From Tetrahymena thermophila SB210 (Eukaryota; Ciliophora; Oligohymenophorea; Hymenostomatida; Tetrahymenidae), in the NCBI RefSeq assembly GCF_000189635.1, contig NW_002476212.1:1079001-1143000 (forward strand): DNA of 64,000 bases, written 5' to 3'. Both the position numbers and the translations under genes were made by a program. Shown piece after piece: positions 23,810 to 34,757 of this stretch (the first letter of the stretch is position 1; each line of letters opens with the position of its first letter). The notes below the pieces were generated by a model. It had not been told where the DNA came from, ran no database searches, and saw nothing but the letters and a program-made list of their open reading frames with translations.

Positions 23810-26800
23810 ATGATATAATAGATTAAAAAATATTACAAATTCGAAGAAGTAAATATTTATTTTTTTATTATTATCCTTTTCATTTATTTTTATTAATAAA
23901 AAAAGTTTTTAAACTCTTCATTTTTATCTCATTAGGTTCTTCATATTGATCTATAGTATATTTAATTTATAAATATAATTTTTACTATTATTAATATTTT
24001 TTGTTTATTTAACTTTCAATTTATTTAAAAAAATAATTTCTAATAGAAATTCTCAAAATTTTTTAGCTATTTTAACTTAATTTAAATTTCTATTTTTAAT
24101 TATTTATCATTCCTTTTTTATTATTTTATATTATATTTTGTATTTACACTTACACTTGATCAAAACAGGTTTATTTGTTTTCGAATATAATATTTTGAAT
24201 TATAAAAGTTAATTTAAAATATTAAAGCTCATTTATTTTATTTTCCTTTTCTTTTTATTTTGTTTTGATTTTTTTTCATTTTTTTGTTAATTTAACTATC
24301 ATTTTATTTTCAAATTTTGCTTTTATTATTAATTAATCTTATTATTTCATATTTTTTCTTCATTTTTTCCTTCTAATTAATTATTTAATTAAATATTTTT
24401 TCTTCAAAATTTAAGCAATATCAAAAAATTTGATGAAGGAGGTGCAAGCTTAGGTACTGCTTTAGCAAATTGCATTAATCTCTCAAATTTGACACTTTAC
24501 CTTCCGTAAAAACAGTTTATTTGTTTTGGATTGTGATATTTTTAAATATAAAAACTAATTTAAAACAATAAAGCTATTTTTTCTTTTTCTTTTTATTGTG
24601 CTTGCTTGCTTTTTTTTCTTCTTTTTTTAGTAATTTAACTCATCATTTAATTTTCAACTTTTGCTTTTATTATTAATTAATTTATCTTATTATTTCATTT
24701 TTTTATTCTTCATTGTTTAAAATTAACTATTTAATGATATATGTTTTCTTAAATACTTAAAAAGTTGCAATTATATTGGTGACGAAGGTGCATCAGGCTT
24801 AGGTTCTTCTTTAGTAAATTGCATTAATCTCACAAATTTGACACTTCACCTTGAGTAAAAACAGTTTATTTATTTTGAATTATGATATTTTTGAATATAA
24901 AAACTAATATAAAAAAATAAAGCTCTTTTTTCTTTTTATTTATTGTGCTTGTTTGCTTTTTTTTCTTCTTTCTTTGTTAATTTAAGGGGGGGAGGCTTAA
25001 AAAAAGTTTCCCTAAAAAAAATCGTAACTTAGTAAATTGATTTTTAATAGTTCTTTGAAATAAAAATATTTGTATATCCCCCCCCCCCCCTTAAGTCATC
25101 ATTTTATTTTCAACTTTTGCTTTTATTATTAATTAATCTTATTATTTCATTTTTTTTCTTCATTTTTTATAATTAACTATTTAATAATATATTTTTTATT
25201 CAATATTTAAAAAGTCGCAATTAAATTAGTGTAATGGGTGCATTAGGCTTAGGTTCTGCTTTAGCAAATTGCATCAATCTCTCAAATTTGACACTTTACC
25301 TTTCGTAAAAACAGTTTATTTGTTTTGGGTTGTGATATTTTTAAATATAAAAATTAATTTAAAACAATAAAGTTATTTTTTCTTTTTATTTTTATTGTGC
25401 TTGTTTGTTTTTTTATTCTTTTTTTGTTAATTTAACTCATCATTTAATTTTCAACTTTTAGTTTTATTATTAATTAATTAATCTTATTATTTCATATTTT
25501 TTCTTCATTTTTTCATTCTATTTAAATATTTAATTATTTATTTTTTCCTCAATATTTAAAAAGTGAAAATTAAATAGGTGCAGAAGGTGCATCAGGCTTA
25601 GGTTCTGCATTAGCAAATTGCATTAATCTTTCAAATTTGACACTTAACCTAGAGTAAAAATAGTTTATTTGTTTTGAATTGTGATATTTTTAAATATAAA
25701 AACTAATTTAAAACAATAAAGCTTTTTTTTCTTTTTATTAAGCTTGTTTGCTTTTTTTTTTTTCATTCTTTGTTAATTTAATTCATCATTTTATATTCAA
25801 CTTTTGCTTTTATTATTACTTAATATTATTTCATATTATTTCTTCATTTTTTTCTTCATATTTCTTTATAATTAACTAATTAATTATATATTTTTTCTTC
25901 AATATTTAAAAAGTCGCAATTAAATTGGTGTAATAGGGGCATCAGGCTTAGGTTCTGCTTTAGCAAATTGTATTAATCTCTCAAATTTGTCACTTTATCT
26001 GAAGTAAAAACAATTTATTTGTTTTGGATTGTGATATTTTTAAATATAAAAATTAATTTAAAACAATAAAGTTATTTTTACTTTTTCTTTTTATTGTGCT
26101 TGCTTGCTTTTTTTTATCCTTTTTTTGTTAATTTAACTAATATTGTTTCTTCATTTTTTCATTCTATTTGAATTTTTAATAAAATATTTTTTCTTCAATA
26201 TTTAAAAAGTGAAAATTAAATGGGTGCAAAAGGTGCATCAGGCTTAGGTTCTACATTAGCAAATTGCATTAATCTCTCAAATTTGGCACTTTACCTTTCG
26301 TAAAAACAGTTTGTTTGTTTTGAATTGAGAAATTTTTAAATATAAAAACTGATTTAAAACAATAAAGCTTTTTTTTCTTTTTCTATTTATTGTACTTGTT
26401 TTTTTTTTACTTCATTCTTTTTTAATTTAATTGATTATTTATTTTCAAATTTTGCTTTTATTATTAATAAATTAATCTTATTATTTCATGTTTTTTCTTC
26501 ATTTTTTCCTTCTAATTAAATATTTAATTATATACTTTTTCTTCAATATTTAAAAAGTCGCAATTAAATGGGCGCAAAGGGTGCATCAGGCTTATGTTCT
26601 GCTTTAGCAAATTTCATTAATCTCCCAAATTTGACACTTGATCTTAGGTAAAAACAGTTTATTTTTTTTGGATTGTGATATTTTTAAATACAAAAACTGA
26701 TTTAAAACAACAAAACTATTTTTTCTGTTTTCTTTTTATTGTGCTTGCTTGCTGTTTTTTTTCTTTTTTTGTTAATTTAACTATCATTTTATTTTCAACT

Positions 26801-28349
26801 TTTACTTTTATTATTAATTAATTAATCTTATTATTTTGTATTTTTTCTTCATTTTTTCCTTCTAATTAAATATTTAATTATATATTTTTTCTTCAATATT
26901 TAAAAAGTCGCAATTAAATAGGTGCAAAGGGTGTATCTGGCTTAGGTTGTGCTTTAGCAAATTGCATTAATCTCTCAAATTTGACACTTAACTTAGAGTA
27001 AAAACAGTTTATTTTTTTTTGGATTGTGATATTTTTAAATATAAAAACTAATTTAAAACAATAAAGCTTTTTTTTGTTCTGATTGTGCTTTCTTGCTTTT
27101 TTTATTCTTTCTTTGTTAATTTAATTCATCTTTATATTTACAACTTTTGCTTTTATTATTAATTAATTAATCTTATTATTTCATATTTTTTCTTCATTAT
27201 TTATTTCTAATTAACTATTTAATTATATATTTTTTCTTCAATATTTAAAAAGTCAGAATTAAATTGATAATGAAGTTTCATAAAGCTTAGGTCCTGTTTT
27301 AGCAAATTGCTCTAATCTCTCAAGTTTGACACTTGATCTTAGGTAAAAACAGTTTATTTGTTTTGGATTGTGATATTTTTATAATTATAAAAACTAATAT
27401 AAAACAATAAAGCTCTTTTTCCTTTTTCTTTTTATTGTGCTTGTTTTTTTTCTTCTTCTTTCTGTTAATTTTATTCATCATTTTATTTTCAACTTTAGCT
27501 TTTATTTTTAATTAATATTTTTTCATATTATTTCTTCATTTTTTCCTTCTATTCTAATTAACTATTTAATAATATATTTTTTCTTAAATTTTAAAAAGTC
27601 AAAATTAAATTGGCAACAAAGGTGCATCAGGCTTAGGTTCTGATTTAGCAAATTGTATTAATCTCTCAAATTTGACCCTTAACCTTTAGTAAAAACTGTT
27701 TATTTGTTTTTGATTTTGAAATTTTTTAATTATAAAACTAAATTAAAAAAAACTAACTCATTTGATTTATTTATTTGTTTATTATCTTATTATTTTTTAT
27801 TTTACATGTATTTTTTCTTTTCTTTTTGTTAATTTAATTCATTTTTACATTTTTAACTCTTGCTTTTATTATTAATTAATCCATTTCTTATTATTTCATA
27901 TTATTTCTTCATTTTTTCCTTCTAACTCACTAATTTTTTGTTCAATATTTAAAAAGGGAAAATAAAATTGGTGTTGAAGGTGCATTAGGCTTAGGTTCTG
28001 CTTTAGCAAATTGCTGTAATCTCTCAAATTTGAAACTTAACCTTTAAAGACAATTTTTTTAATTGTAATATTTTTAATTATAAAAACTAATTTAAAACAA
28101 TAAATATCTTTTAATTTTATTTTATTTATTTTTCTTTATCTTTTTTATTCTTCTAATTTTTTTTATTTATTAATTTAAGAAATAATTATTAACTAAAAAT
28201 TAATTTTATTTCATATTTATTTGAAATTTACACTAATTTTTAATAAAAGTCATAAGCCAGCATTAATGAATAAATCATAAAAGTTCAAAGTAATAAGCAA
28301 ATGTCTTAAATCAAAAAGATTAGTTATCTTTCAAATATAATTCGACTGA
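23810..28349 (+). CDS. Leucine-rich-repeat protein built from eleven repeat-sized exons
   Basis: The array of exons is firm: 24416-24505, 24765-24854, 25215-25304, 25564-25653, 25914-26003, 26210-26299, 26558-26647, 26908-26997, 27253-27342, 27599-27688. Each is exactly 90 nt and phase 2, coding one 30-residue LRR of the type IGxxGASGLGSALANC then INLSNLTLxL. An eleventh exon, 27957-28064, extends 18 nt further. The last exon, 28250-28349, codes HKPALMNKSQKFKVIS and KRLVIFQIQFD before TGA. The fold should be a ribonuclease-inhibitor-like solenoid. The 5' end is less sure: a likely first exon is 23810-23848 (MIQQIKKYYKFEE before GTAAAT), and a short LRR-like piece (FTLTLDQN) sits near 24148-24174. 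Introns of ~205-360 bp are nearly identical copies beginning GTAAAAACAG and ending TTTAAAAAG. Similar LRR proteins form large families in Tetrahymena; the partner is unknown. Confidence 0.8.
24416..28064 (+). repeat. ~349-bp exon-intron tandem array, eleven units
   Basis: Exon starts are spaced 349, 450, 349, 350, 296, 348, 350, 345, 346 and 358 bp. The 450 reflects a ~109-bp insertion and the 296 a deletion inside an intron. Both exon and intron are conserved between units, so the whole exon-plus-intron unit was amplified. The plus strand of the introns is strongly T-rich. Confidence 0.95.
24982..25094. mobile_element. TTAA-flanked foldback insertion (MITE-like)
   Basis: The intron between the second and third LRR exons carries extra sequence absent from all sister introns. 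It starts TTAA followed by seven G (24986-24992) and ends with thirteen C (25078-25090) followed by TTAA (25091-25094). The uninterrupted sister copies have a single TTAA at this point. Insert plus one TTAA is about 109 bp. A TTAA target duplication with inverted G/C ends is the pattern of piggyBac-type non-autonomous elements. Ciliates use domesticated piggyBac transposases for DNA elimination, so a retained internal eliminated sequence is an alternative. There is no coding capacity. Confidence 0.7.
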
Positions 28350-29213
28350 TAATAAATAAGTGGCGAAAAAAGGATGATTAAATATTTGAATAATAGAATT
28401 TAATATGTTTTATTATATATTTTTTTGAAAAAGCATTTTTAACCTAAAATATAGATACCTAAATAGATAGATAGATTTTATTATTGTTTTTTATATTTTT
28501 ATAAATAAAACCATATAAATTAATAAATAATTTACAAAAAACAAAAAAATTAAATTTACTTTAATAAATTAATATCATATTAAGGAATTTATTTTTTATT
28601 TATCTTGATTAATTAGATGAAATTTTTAATGATAATATGTTTGTTGAAAAATTGAATTTTTAAGGACTATTCATGTAAAATTTATTGTAGGTTGAATAGG
28701 ATACGACACATCTTTATAAAGGATTTAATGTCATTACATTTACAGCTTATGGTGGGTAAGTAAAATTTTTAATTAATATTAGTTGTTTTTTAACTAAAAA
28801 TGGAGGTTTCCTTTTCAAATTTAGCAAAAAATTAAAATTTCTTTTTCAAACATTTTTTTAAAATGAATCTAATTCTCAAAGTTATTGAAGTTTATAATAC
28901 CTACCTACAACTAATATTTTTCTCTATCTATTTTTTAAATATTAAATTTTAATCTTTAAATTGTTGATATTTATTTATCTACGAGAATAAAATAGAAATA
29001 ATAATTTTAACAGGACTTGAATAAAAAAGTTATTATAAAAAGAATTTAATATTTCAGTATTTATAAAATTTAAAGTTATTATTAATTAAAAAGTGCTTTA
29101 ATTATCCCGATAATTGGAAAGATCTTTTAAATTTCAAATCTTAAAATATTAAAAAAAAGAGTGGGAAAATAAAGAGGTAGAAACAATTTATAGAGTAACA
29201 CAATATTGAAAAA
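28350..29213. other. Intergenic spacer, with one weak small ORF
   Basis: Mostly AT-rich non-coding. Contains (TAGA)n near 28463-28476 and the weak candidate ORF at 28637-28888 listed separately. Confidence 0.5.
28637..28888 (+). CDS. Weak candidate small ORF or orphan exon
   Basis: With the ciliate code there is an 83-codon frame from ATG 28637 to TGA 28886-28888. Only its middle (VEQDTTHLYKGFNVITFTAY) has protein-like composition. That part is flanked by TTGTAG before and GTAAGT after, so it may instead be a single exon (about 28692-28754) of a lost gene. No family recognised; chance is quite possible. Confidence 0.2.
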
Positions 29214-30929
29214 ATGCCAGGCAATGATGATGATGATGGATTTGATGACTTCATTAATTAATTGAAGGAAAAAAAGGAGCATTTAAAAGTGAAATTATAG
29301 GGAGGAAGCGAAGAAATTCGCAAGCCCAAAAAGCCATTAACTATCTTTTTAAGATTCCACATGGAGAAGTTTAATTAAATAAAAATGAAAAATCAAGATT
29401 GGACACCTAATATGATAACTCAATATTTAAAGAAGCAATGGGAGAGCATGAGTGAGGCTTAAAAAGAAAGATATATCTAGACCTACGAATAGGATTTTAA
29501 AAAGTATAATAAGTTAATTGACCTTTACAACAAGCTCACTCTTAAACCTAAGAAACCTATTACTCCTTATTTTTAATTTTTTTCTGAAAATATTGAAGTA
29601 TATTTAAAGAATTACCCTGAAAAATCGCATAATGAAATCACTAAATTGATTGGAGATGATTGGAATAATTTTGATTCCAAAAAAAAAAGTGAGATGAAAA
29701 AAGATTATGAAAAATAGAAGCAACTTTATGAAGTCTAGTTACAAAAATTTAAGTAAAGAGAAAATAACTATATAAAATATGATGACTATAATCAAAAACT
29801 AGAAGATTATGAAAAGGAGTTAGAAGAAGAATTAGATAATATCCGTTCTAAATTCCCAAAAGTTGCATCAACCATTCCAAAAAAGAAAAATTAGAAATAG
29901 AATTCAAAAGATAAATAAAATTTAAAGGATGAAAAACAACAATAGAAGGATGAAAGCGAACAAGAATAGGAAGATCTTGAAGTGAAAATTGAAGAAGAAG
30001 ACGAACAAGGTTTAGATAAAGAAGATGAGGATGAAGGATAAGAAGAAGAAGAAAATTTATCAAATGAAAGTGATTAAAAAAGAAATAAAAGCAAATCAAA
30101 AAGTAAGAAAGTTTAAAAGGAGACCTAAAAAGCTTCAAATAATAAAAGAGAGTAAAAAGAGTAAAAGTTAAAAGAAAAATCAGATAATAAAATAGATAAA
30201 GCCATTAAAGCAGCATAAGAAGAGGGCAGATCAGGATTAAGAAAGAGGGAAGCAACTAAATAAACTAAAACTTAAGAAAATGAAAATAAATAAGTAGAAA
30301 GAAGTGTATCTAAATCCTTAAAAACAAGATCATCTTCTAAAAAAGCATAAGAGCATACTAAAATGAAAAGATCAAGATCTTAAATTGCACTTAAACAGTA
30401 ATAAGAAAAAGAGGAATCAAGTAAATAAGTGCCATAAGTAGCTAAAAGATCATCATCTTAATAGTCTTAAAATGTTACTTCTAAAGATAGTTAACAAAAA
30501 AAAACAAAGAATTAGGAAGCATCCAGATCTTCAACTAGAATTAAAGAGTAGAAGCTCAATGTAAAGAAAGAAGCATCAAAAAAGGTTGAAAATGATAAAA
30601 AGAAAGATGAAAAGAAAAAAGAAGTTTAAAGAGAAAGTTTAAAAAATATAAAAATCTTAAAAAGAAAGAATAAAGATAGAGATGCACAAGATGATGAAGT
30701 AGAAGAAGATATCGAAGAGACTGTTCAAAAAAAATAAAAACTTGTTCAAGAAAAAATTATCACACACATATTAGGAATGAGAGAATATAGAGGCAAAGTT
30801 AAATATTTATTAAGATTGAAAAATGATGAGTAATACTGGGCTAAGAGAGATGATCCTATTTTTAACGAAAATAAAAACCAATAAAAGTTGTCTGTATTCT
30901 TAAAGTAAATTAAAAAACAAAAAAAGTGA
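29214..30929 (+). CDS. Two-HMG-box chromatin protein with chromodomain-like C-terminus
   Basis: ATG 29214 to TGA 30927-30929, 571 aa, intronless. HMG box 1 is at ~37-108 (RKPKKPLTIFLRFHMEKF through WESMSEAQKERYIQTYEQ). HMG box 2 is at ~114-182 (KPKKPITPYFQFFSENIE, EITKLIGDDWNNFDSKKK). A coiled, charged linker comes next, then a long acidic and Lys/Ser/Arg-rich low-complexity region (~225-510). The final ~57 residues read ITHILGMREYRGKVKYLLRL then NDEQYWAKRDDP, which has the chromodomain pattern (hydrophobic-ILGxRxYRGKxxYLxxxK). The second aromatic-cage position is a Trp and the third position is unclear. HMG boxes bend DNA and chromodomains read methylated histones, so this is probably a nuclear chromatin architectural protein. 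The single-exon structure and strong A-richness are typical of ciliate nuclear proteins. Confidence 0.88.
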
Positions 30930-31973
30930 AACAACCTTCGTTCCTTATTCAAAAAAAAAAATCTAGCAATAAATTAATAAATTCTAAGAACTACTTATTG
31001 ATTGACTTTTCTAAAGAGATATTTTAGAAAAGAATATTTAATATAATATTGATATAGGTAATTTATCATAAATAAATAAAATAAGTAAGGAATGTATAAA
31101 TCAATCAATAAGTTCATGTAAATAAATCTATGGTTTATAAATTTCAATTATATTTAGCAATTTTATTTCATTTACAATTAAATTTCTACATTTAAAAAAT
31201 TTTAATACCAAAAATGAATTTGGAAAATATAAAATATATTTATGTTCTCCTAAAAATCTATCTTATTTTATTTTTTAAATTGCTTTTTAATAATATATTA
31301 TTAAAATAAAATTTAATTATTCAGCAAATTCAAATATTAGATTTTATTATTTATTAGAGATTTATTTATTTTTTAAAATTTACTCATTCAAAAATCTTTC
31401 ATATTTTTTTTTTGCTAACTTTAATTAGATTATAAGATTAAAATTTAATTTTAGGCAAATATTAAATCAAATCAAATGAAAATATAATTAATTACTTTTA
31501 TCTTTATTTTATTTTATTTTATTTAAAATTTAAATTAATTCATGAAATATAAAATTTATTTTTGTTTAATTATTAAAATATATCGCATTTTTTTTAATTA
31601 AATATTTTTATTTGACTTACAAAATTAAAATTTTATTTTAAGCATTCAATTATTTCTTTAAAAAATAATTATTTTATTTATTATTTTTGTAATAATTTTA
31701 TTTTTAATAAGAAAGAATTATTAAAATAAATTACAGAATTTATAGAGAAAATGTAAAGATTAAACAATTTTAATAGATAAATTTCAAAGTAGATTAAAAA
31801 TATAATTAAATAATTTGAGAGGGTTTTGAATTTAGAAATTATGAATAGGAAAATGAGAATACAATACAATTTTACATAGATTTTTATTGATGATAGGAAT
31901 AATTAAGATAGTTAATTTAGTATTTGTTAGGAAAAATGTTACAATTATTAGATTAAAGAATATGATTGATTAG
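30930..31973. other. Intergenic spacer between convergent genes
   Basis: AT-rich, no coding frame recognised. It separates the HMG gene (plus) from the 3' end of the minus-strand glycosyltransferase-like gene. Confidence 0.55.
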
Positions 31974-33409
31974 TCAGAGAAGGAATTTATTAAAATATTT
32001 TATTTCATCTTTAGATTCTTTACTATCATTATTTCTTAAATGAATTTACCCTTAAGAATCCATATATAAATTCTATATTTAACGATTCAAAATTTATATT
32101 GAAGCAAGAATATTTTAAGTTTAATTTTCTTAGTTTAGAGATTCAACTTAAATTTAGCAATTTATATATGATTATTAATTATCAGATTTAAAATAAATTT
32201 ATTCAATTTTTTTAAAAATTCTAATTGATTCTTCACTAAGATAACTAGAAAATAAATTTGTGAATTAGCCGTATAAACAGAGAGATAAAAACGTTTCTTC
32301 AAAACCTGTAACAAAAATATCTACTAAATTATTGTATTCAGTAAAAAAATCTTTTCTAAAAGCCCAAGCTTTGCCTCCTTCAAAGTATTGCTAAAATTAT
32401 TATAGATCAATTTGCTAGCCATTATGGATATTCTCAAAATAATTTACTATTCCATACTTGTAAGATAATTACCGACTATTTGACGTTATTTCTTTGCAAG
32501 TATCAAATAGTTAAATTATCTTACTTTATCTTAAACAATCCTAAGCTTTTTCTACCCATTTATCATCTAGAAATTAAACATTATAGTCAACTATGCCTAT
32601 CCATTCCCATGACTCAGGGAGTTTTTTCAAAACCTTTTTTAAATAAATACATTTCATTTGTTTATTAATTAATTTATTTTAAAATGTATAAACTAAAATA
32701 TAAATTCAGTTGATTCAAATAATAAGTTCTATTTATTCTAAATAATATTATTTACTTAATTTAAGACATTAAATCTAATGAAGATAGGGTCTTCAAGTCT
32801 TACTTAGAAATTATATGGTTAGAAGTTCTCTTCTGTTACTAAAAAAGGTGATGAAATAGATGCAAATTCAATAGTAATAATTCTGCATCCAGACAATTCC
32901 ATCTTTTAAACAAACTAATTATACAAGTCAATTTTTTGACTACTCATAGTCGGTGTGTATATGCTAGTTATGATATAAAAATTTTTCATAGAAGATCTTA
33001 ACAAGTTGCTTTCTTTGGAGAATCTAGATCTCCCAACAAAATCACCTATACTCTCATGTTATTATTACATCTTTTGAATTATATCTTTTTCTTTATATGG
33101 GACTAGCCCAGAAATAAAGCTGTTGCATTCAGTAACATTGTTCTTAGAACCTGAAAGAAAGCCTATTTCATGCGGAGAAGACCCACTTTAAGCAGGAGTT
33201 GATGCTAAACTATTTCTATTTGTTTAAGGCTGTGTTAGGCCATTCATATTAATAAAATTGTTTTGATTTTTGCTTTAAGTCATTTTGCTATAATTAGGAT
33301 CTACAAGTGAATTTTTTTTAGAATCTTAAGGGATTGGAGCAGGAATATTTAAACCTATTCTCTCCAATTCAGAATCTCTCGTATTCTCATTTTGGCAGCA
33401 GTTTCCCAT
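31974..33409 (-). CDS. Glycosyltransferase-like protein with N-terminal acylation signal
   Basis: Two exons on the minus strand: 33409-32756 and 32633-31974. The intron starts GTAAATAATATT and ends TTAAAAAAG, phase 0, and the product is 437 aa. The start MGNCC fits N-myristoylation on Gly2 with adjacent palmitoylatable Cys, as in inner-leaflet membrane proteins. Residues ~10-145 are polar and Ser/Asn/Gln-rich. The rest follows a GT-A-like pattern seen in uncharacterised glycosyltransferase-like proteins: FYIITSIYTPTMS, GCRIITIEF, FIRFNVLNQVLKKLPESWEW, then GIVDYNVQFLDDKWVEKAQD, GGKAWAFRKDF and FVTGFEETFLSLCLYG. The metal-binding DxD/DCD expected after the hydrophobic strand is DYN here, so activity is uncertain. 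I infer family membership from motif order only. Confidence 0.72.
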
Positions 33410-34757
33410 AAAAATATTTTAGTATTACTTAAATTTTTAGCTTAAAATAAATAAATGATGTTCCAAACAAATTGTTGTTATTTTCTATCTCTCTATCAAA
33501 TCAAAAGTTTTAATCAAATTTAAACAAAATTTATTATGACTAATTTTTTTGCAAATCTAAATGCCAAATTTTAAAAATAATTCATGAAAATTGTTAGTTG
33601 AAATAGCTAAAAAGATAAAAAGTGTACAGTGTAACAGGATTATGATATTATTTATCAAAAATCAATGATAATAAGGTTAAATTTACAATATTCCTTAAAC
33701 CTTTTGTTTAATTACATGTAACTAACTGATACAGCAACTACTTATTTTGAAATTGGTTTTTGAGATATGTAGAATTTAGTAAAAGTAAGTTTTAAAATAC
33801 AATTAAAATTAAATTATCATTTATTTTTAGCTTAGAAGTATATTGTTTAAAAAATTAATAAAGTAAAGTTGTTTTTGTTTTCTTTCTTTAAAAAAAGCTA
33901 TCAAAAAATTAAGTCAAATACATCAAAAATAATTTCAATAGCTATCATTTATTTTACTATTGTTTGGTATAAATCAAATTTTTGATGCTTAAAAATTCAC
34001 AAATAAAAATGGAAAATTAAAATTAATGTAATATATTTTAAAAATATAAAAAGAATTTTTTATTCACTATTAAATTAACCAAATTTGAAGAAAAATTATT
34101 TATTGCATCGAAAAAGTTTATTCTTAAAATGTTTTAAGAGTTGCTAAATCAAAAAAAAATGCCATAATTGAAATTTAATGGCTTATTTTAGTAATGATTT
34201 GAATATTTAATTAAATTTAATAAAAAAGGAAACAAATTTTTAGAAAATAAATATTTTATTTATTAGAAAGAGGGAATTTTATATTAATATTGGATTTAAT
34301 TTTATTTAGGATTTACAAATTATCTAAAAAAAGTTTTTCACATTTAAAAATATTTAAAACTAAATCTTATAATAAAAATATTATTGTTAAGAATTTATTT
34401 TACTTCCAATTTTATTTATTGTCAACCATATTCAAATCAACAAAATAATATTTATTTGAATTATTAAGTTCATTTTAGTTTACAACAATCTCTTTACAAA
34501 ATTTTTAATTTAAAAAAAAATGTATTTGCTTAAAAAATTTCAAAAATTTCATTTAAAACCATTGTAAAATATAACATTATCGTTGGTTGCTTAGAAAAAA
34601 AAGATATTGTTATCACTTTAATAAAATTTAATAATTTATTTTCACATAAAATAAGTAAAAAAATATAATTTAAAATTTATTTTAAAAATTGATCAAATTA
34701 TAAATAATTATTCATTTTTTATGAAAGAATTTGTTTAGTTAGTTAGTGATTTTTTAA
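33410..34757. other. Intergenic AT-rich spacer between two minus-strand genes
   Basis: No coding frame recognised. It should contain the promoter of the glycosyltransferase-like gene at its left edge. Near the right edge, TCATTTTACTGAT occurs twice (34758 region and 34792 region), the first forming the stop-codon context of the next gene. Confidence 0.5.

Noticed and set aside
24416..28064. Regular ~90/260-bp alternation resembling a CRISPR-like or satellite array
   Set aside because: The 90-bp blocks translate to LRRs with splice consensus at both ends and the intervals are introns. The organism is a ciliate, so CRISPR does not apply.
29848..30138. Minus-strand Phe/Leu-rich ORF
   Set aside because: Antisense of the Lys/Glu-rich linker of the HMG-box gene.
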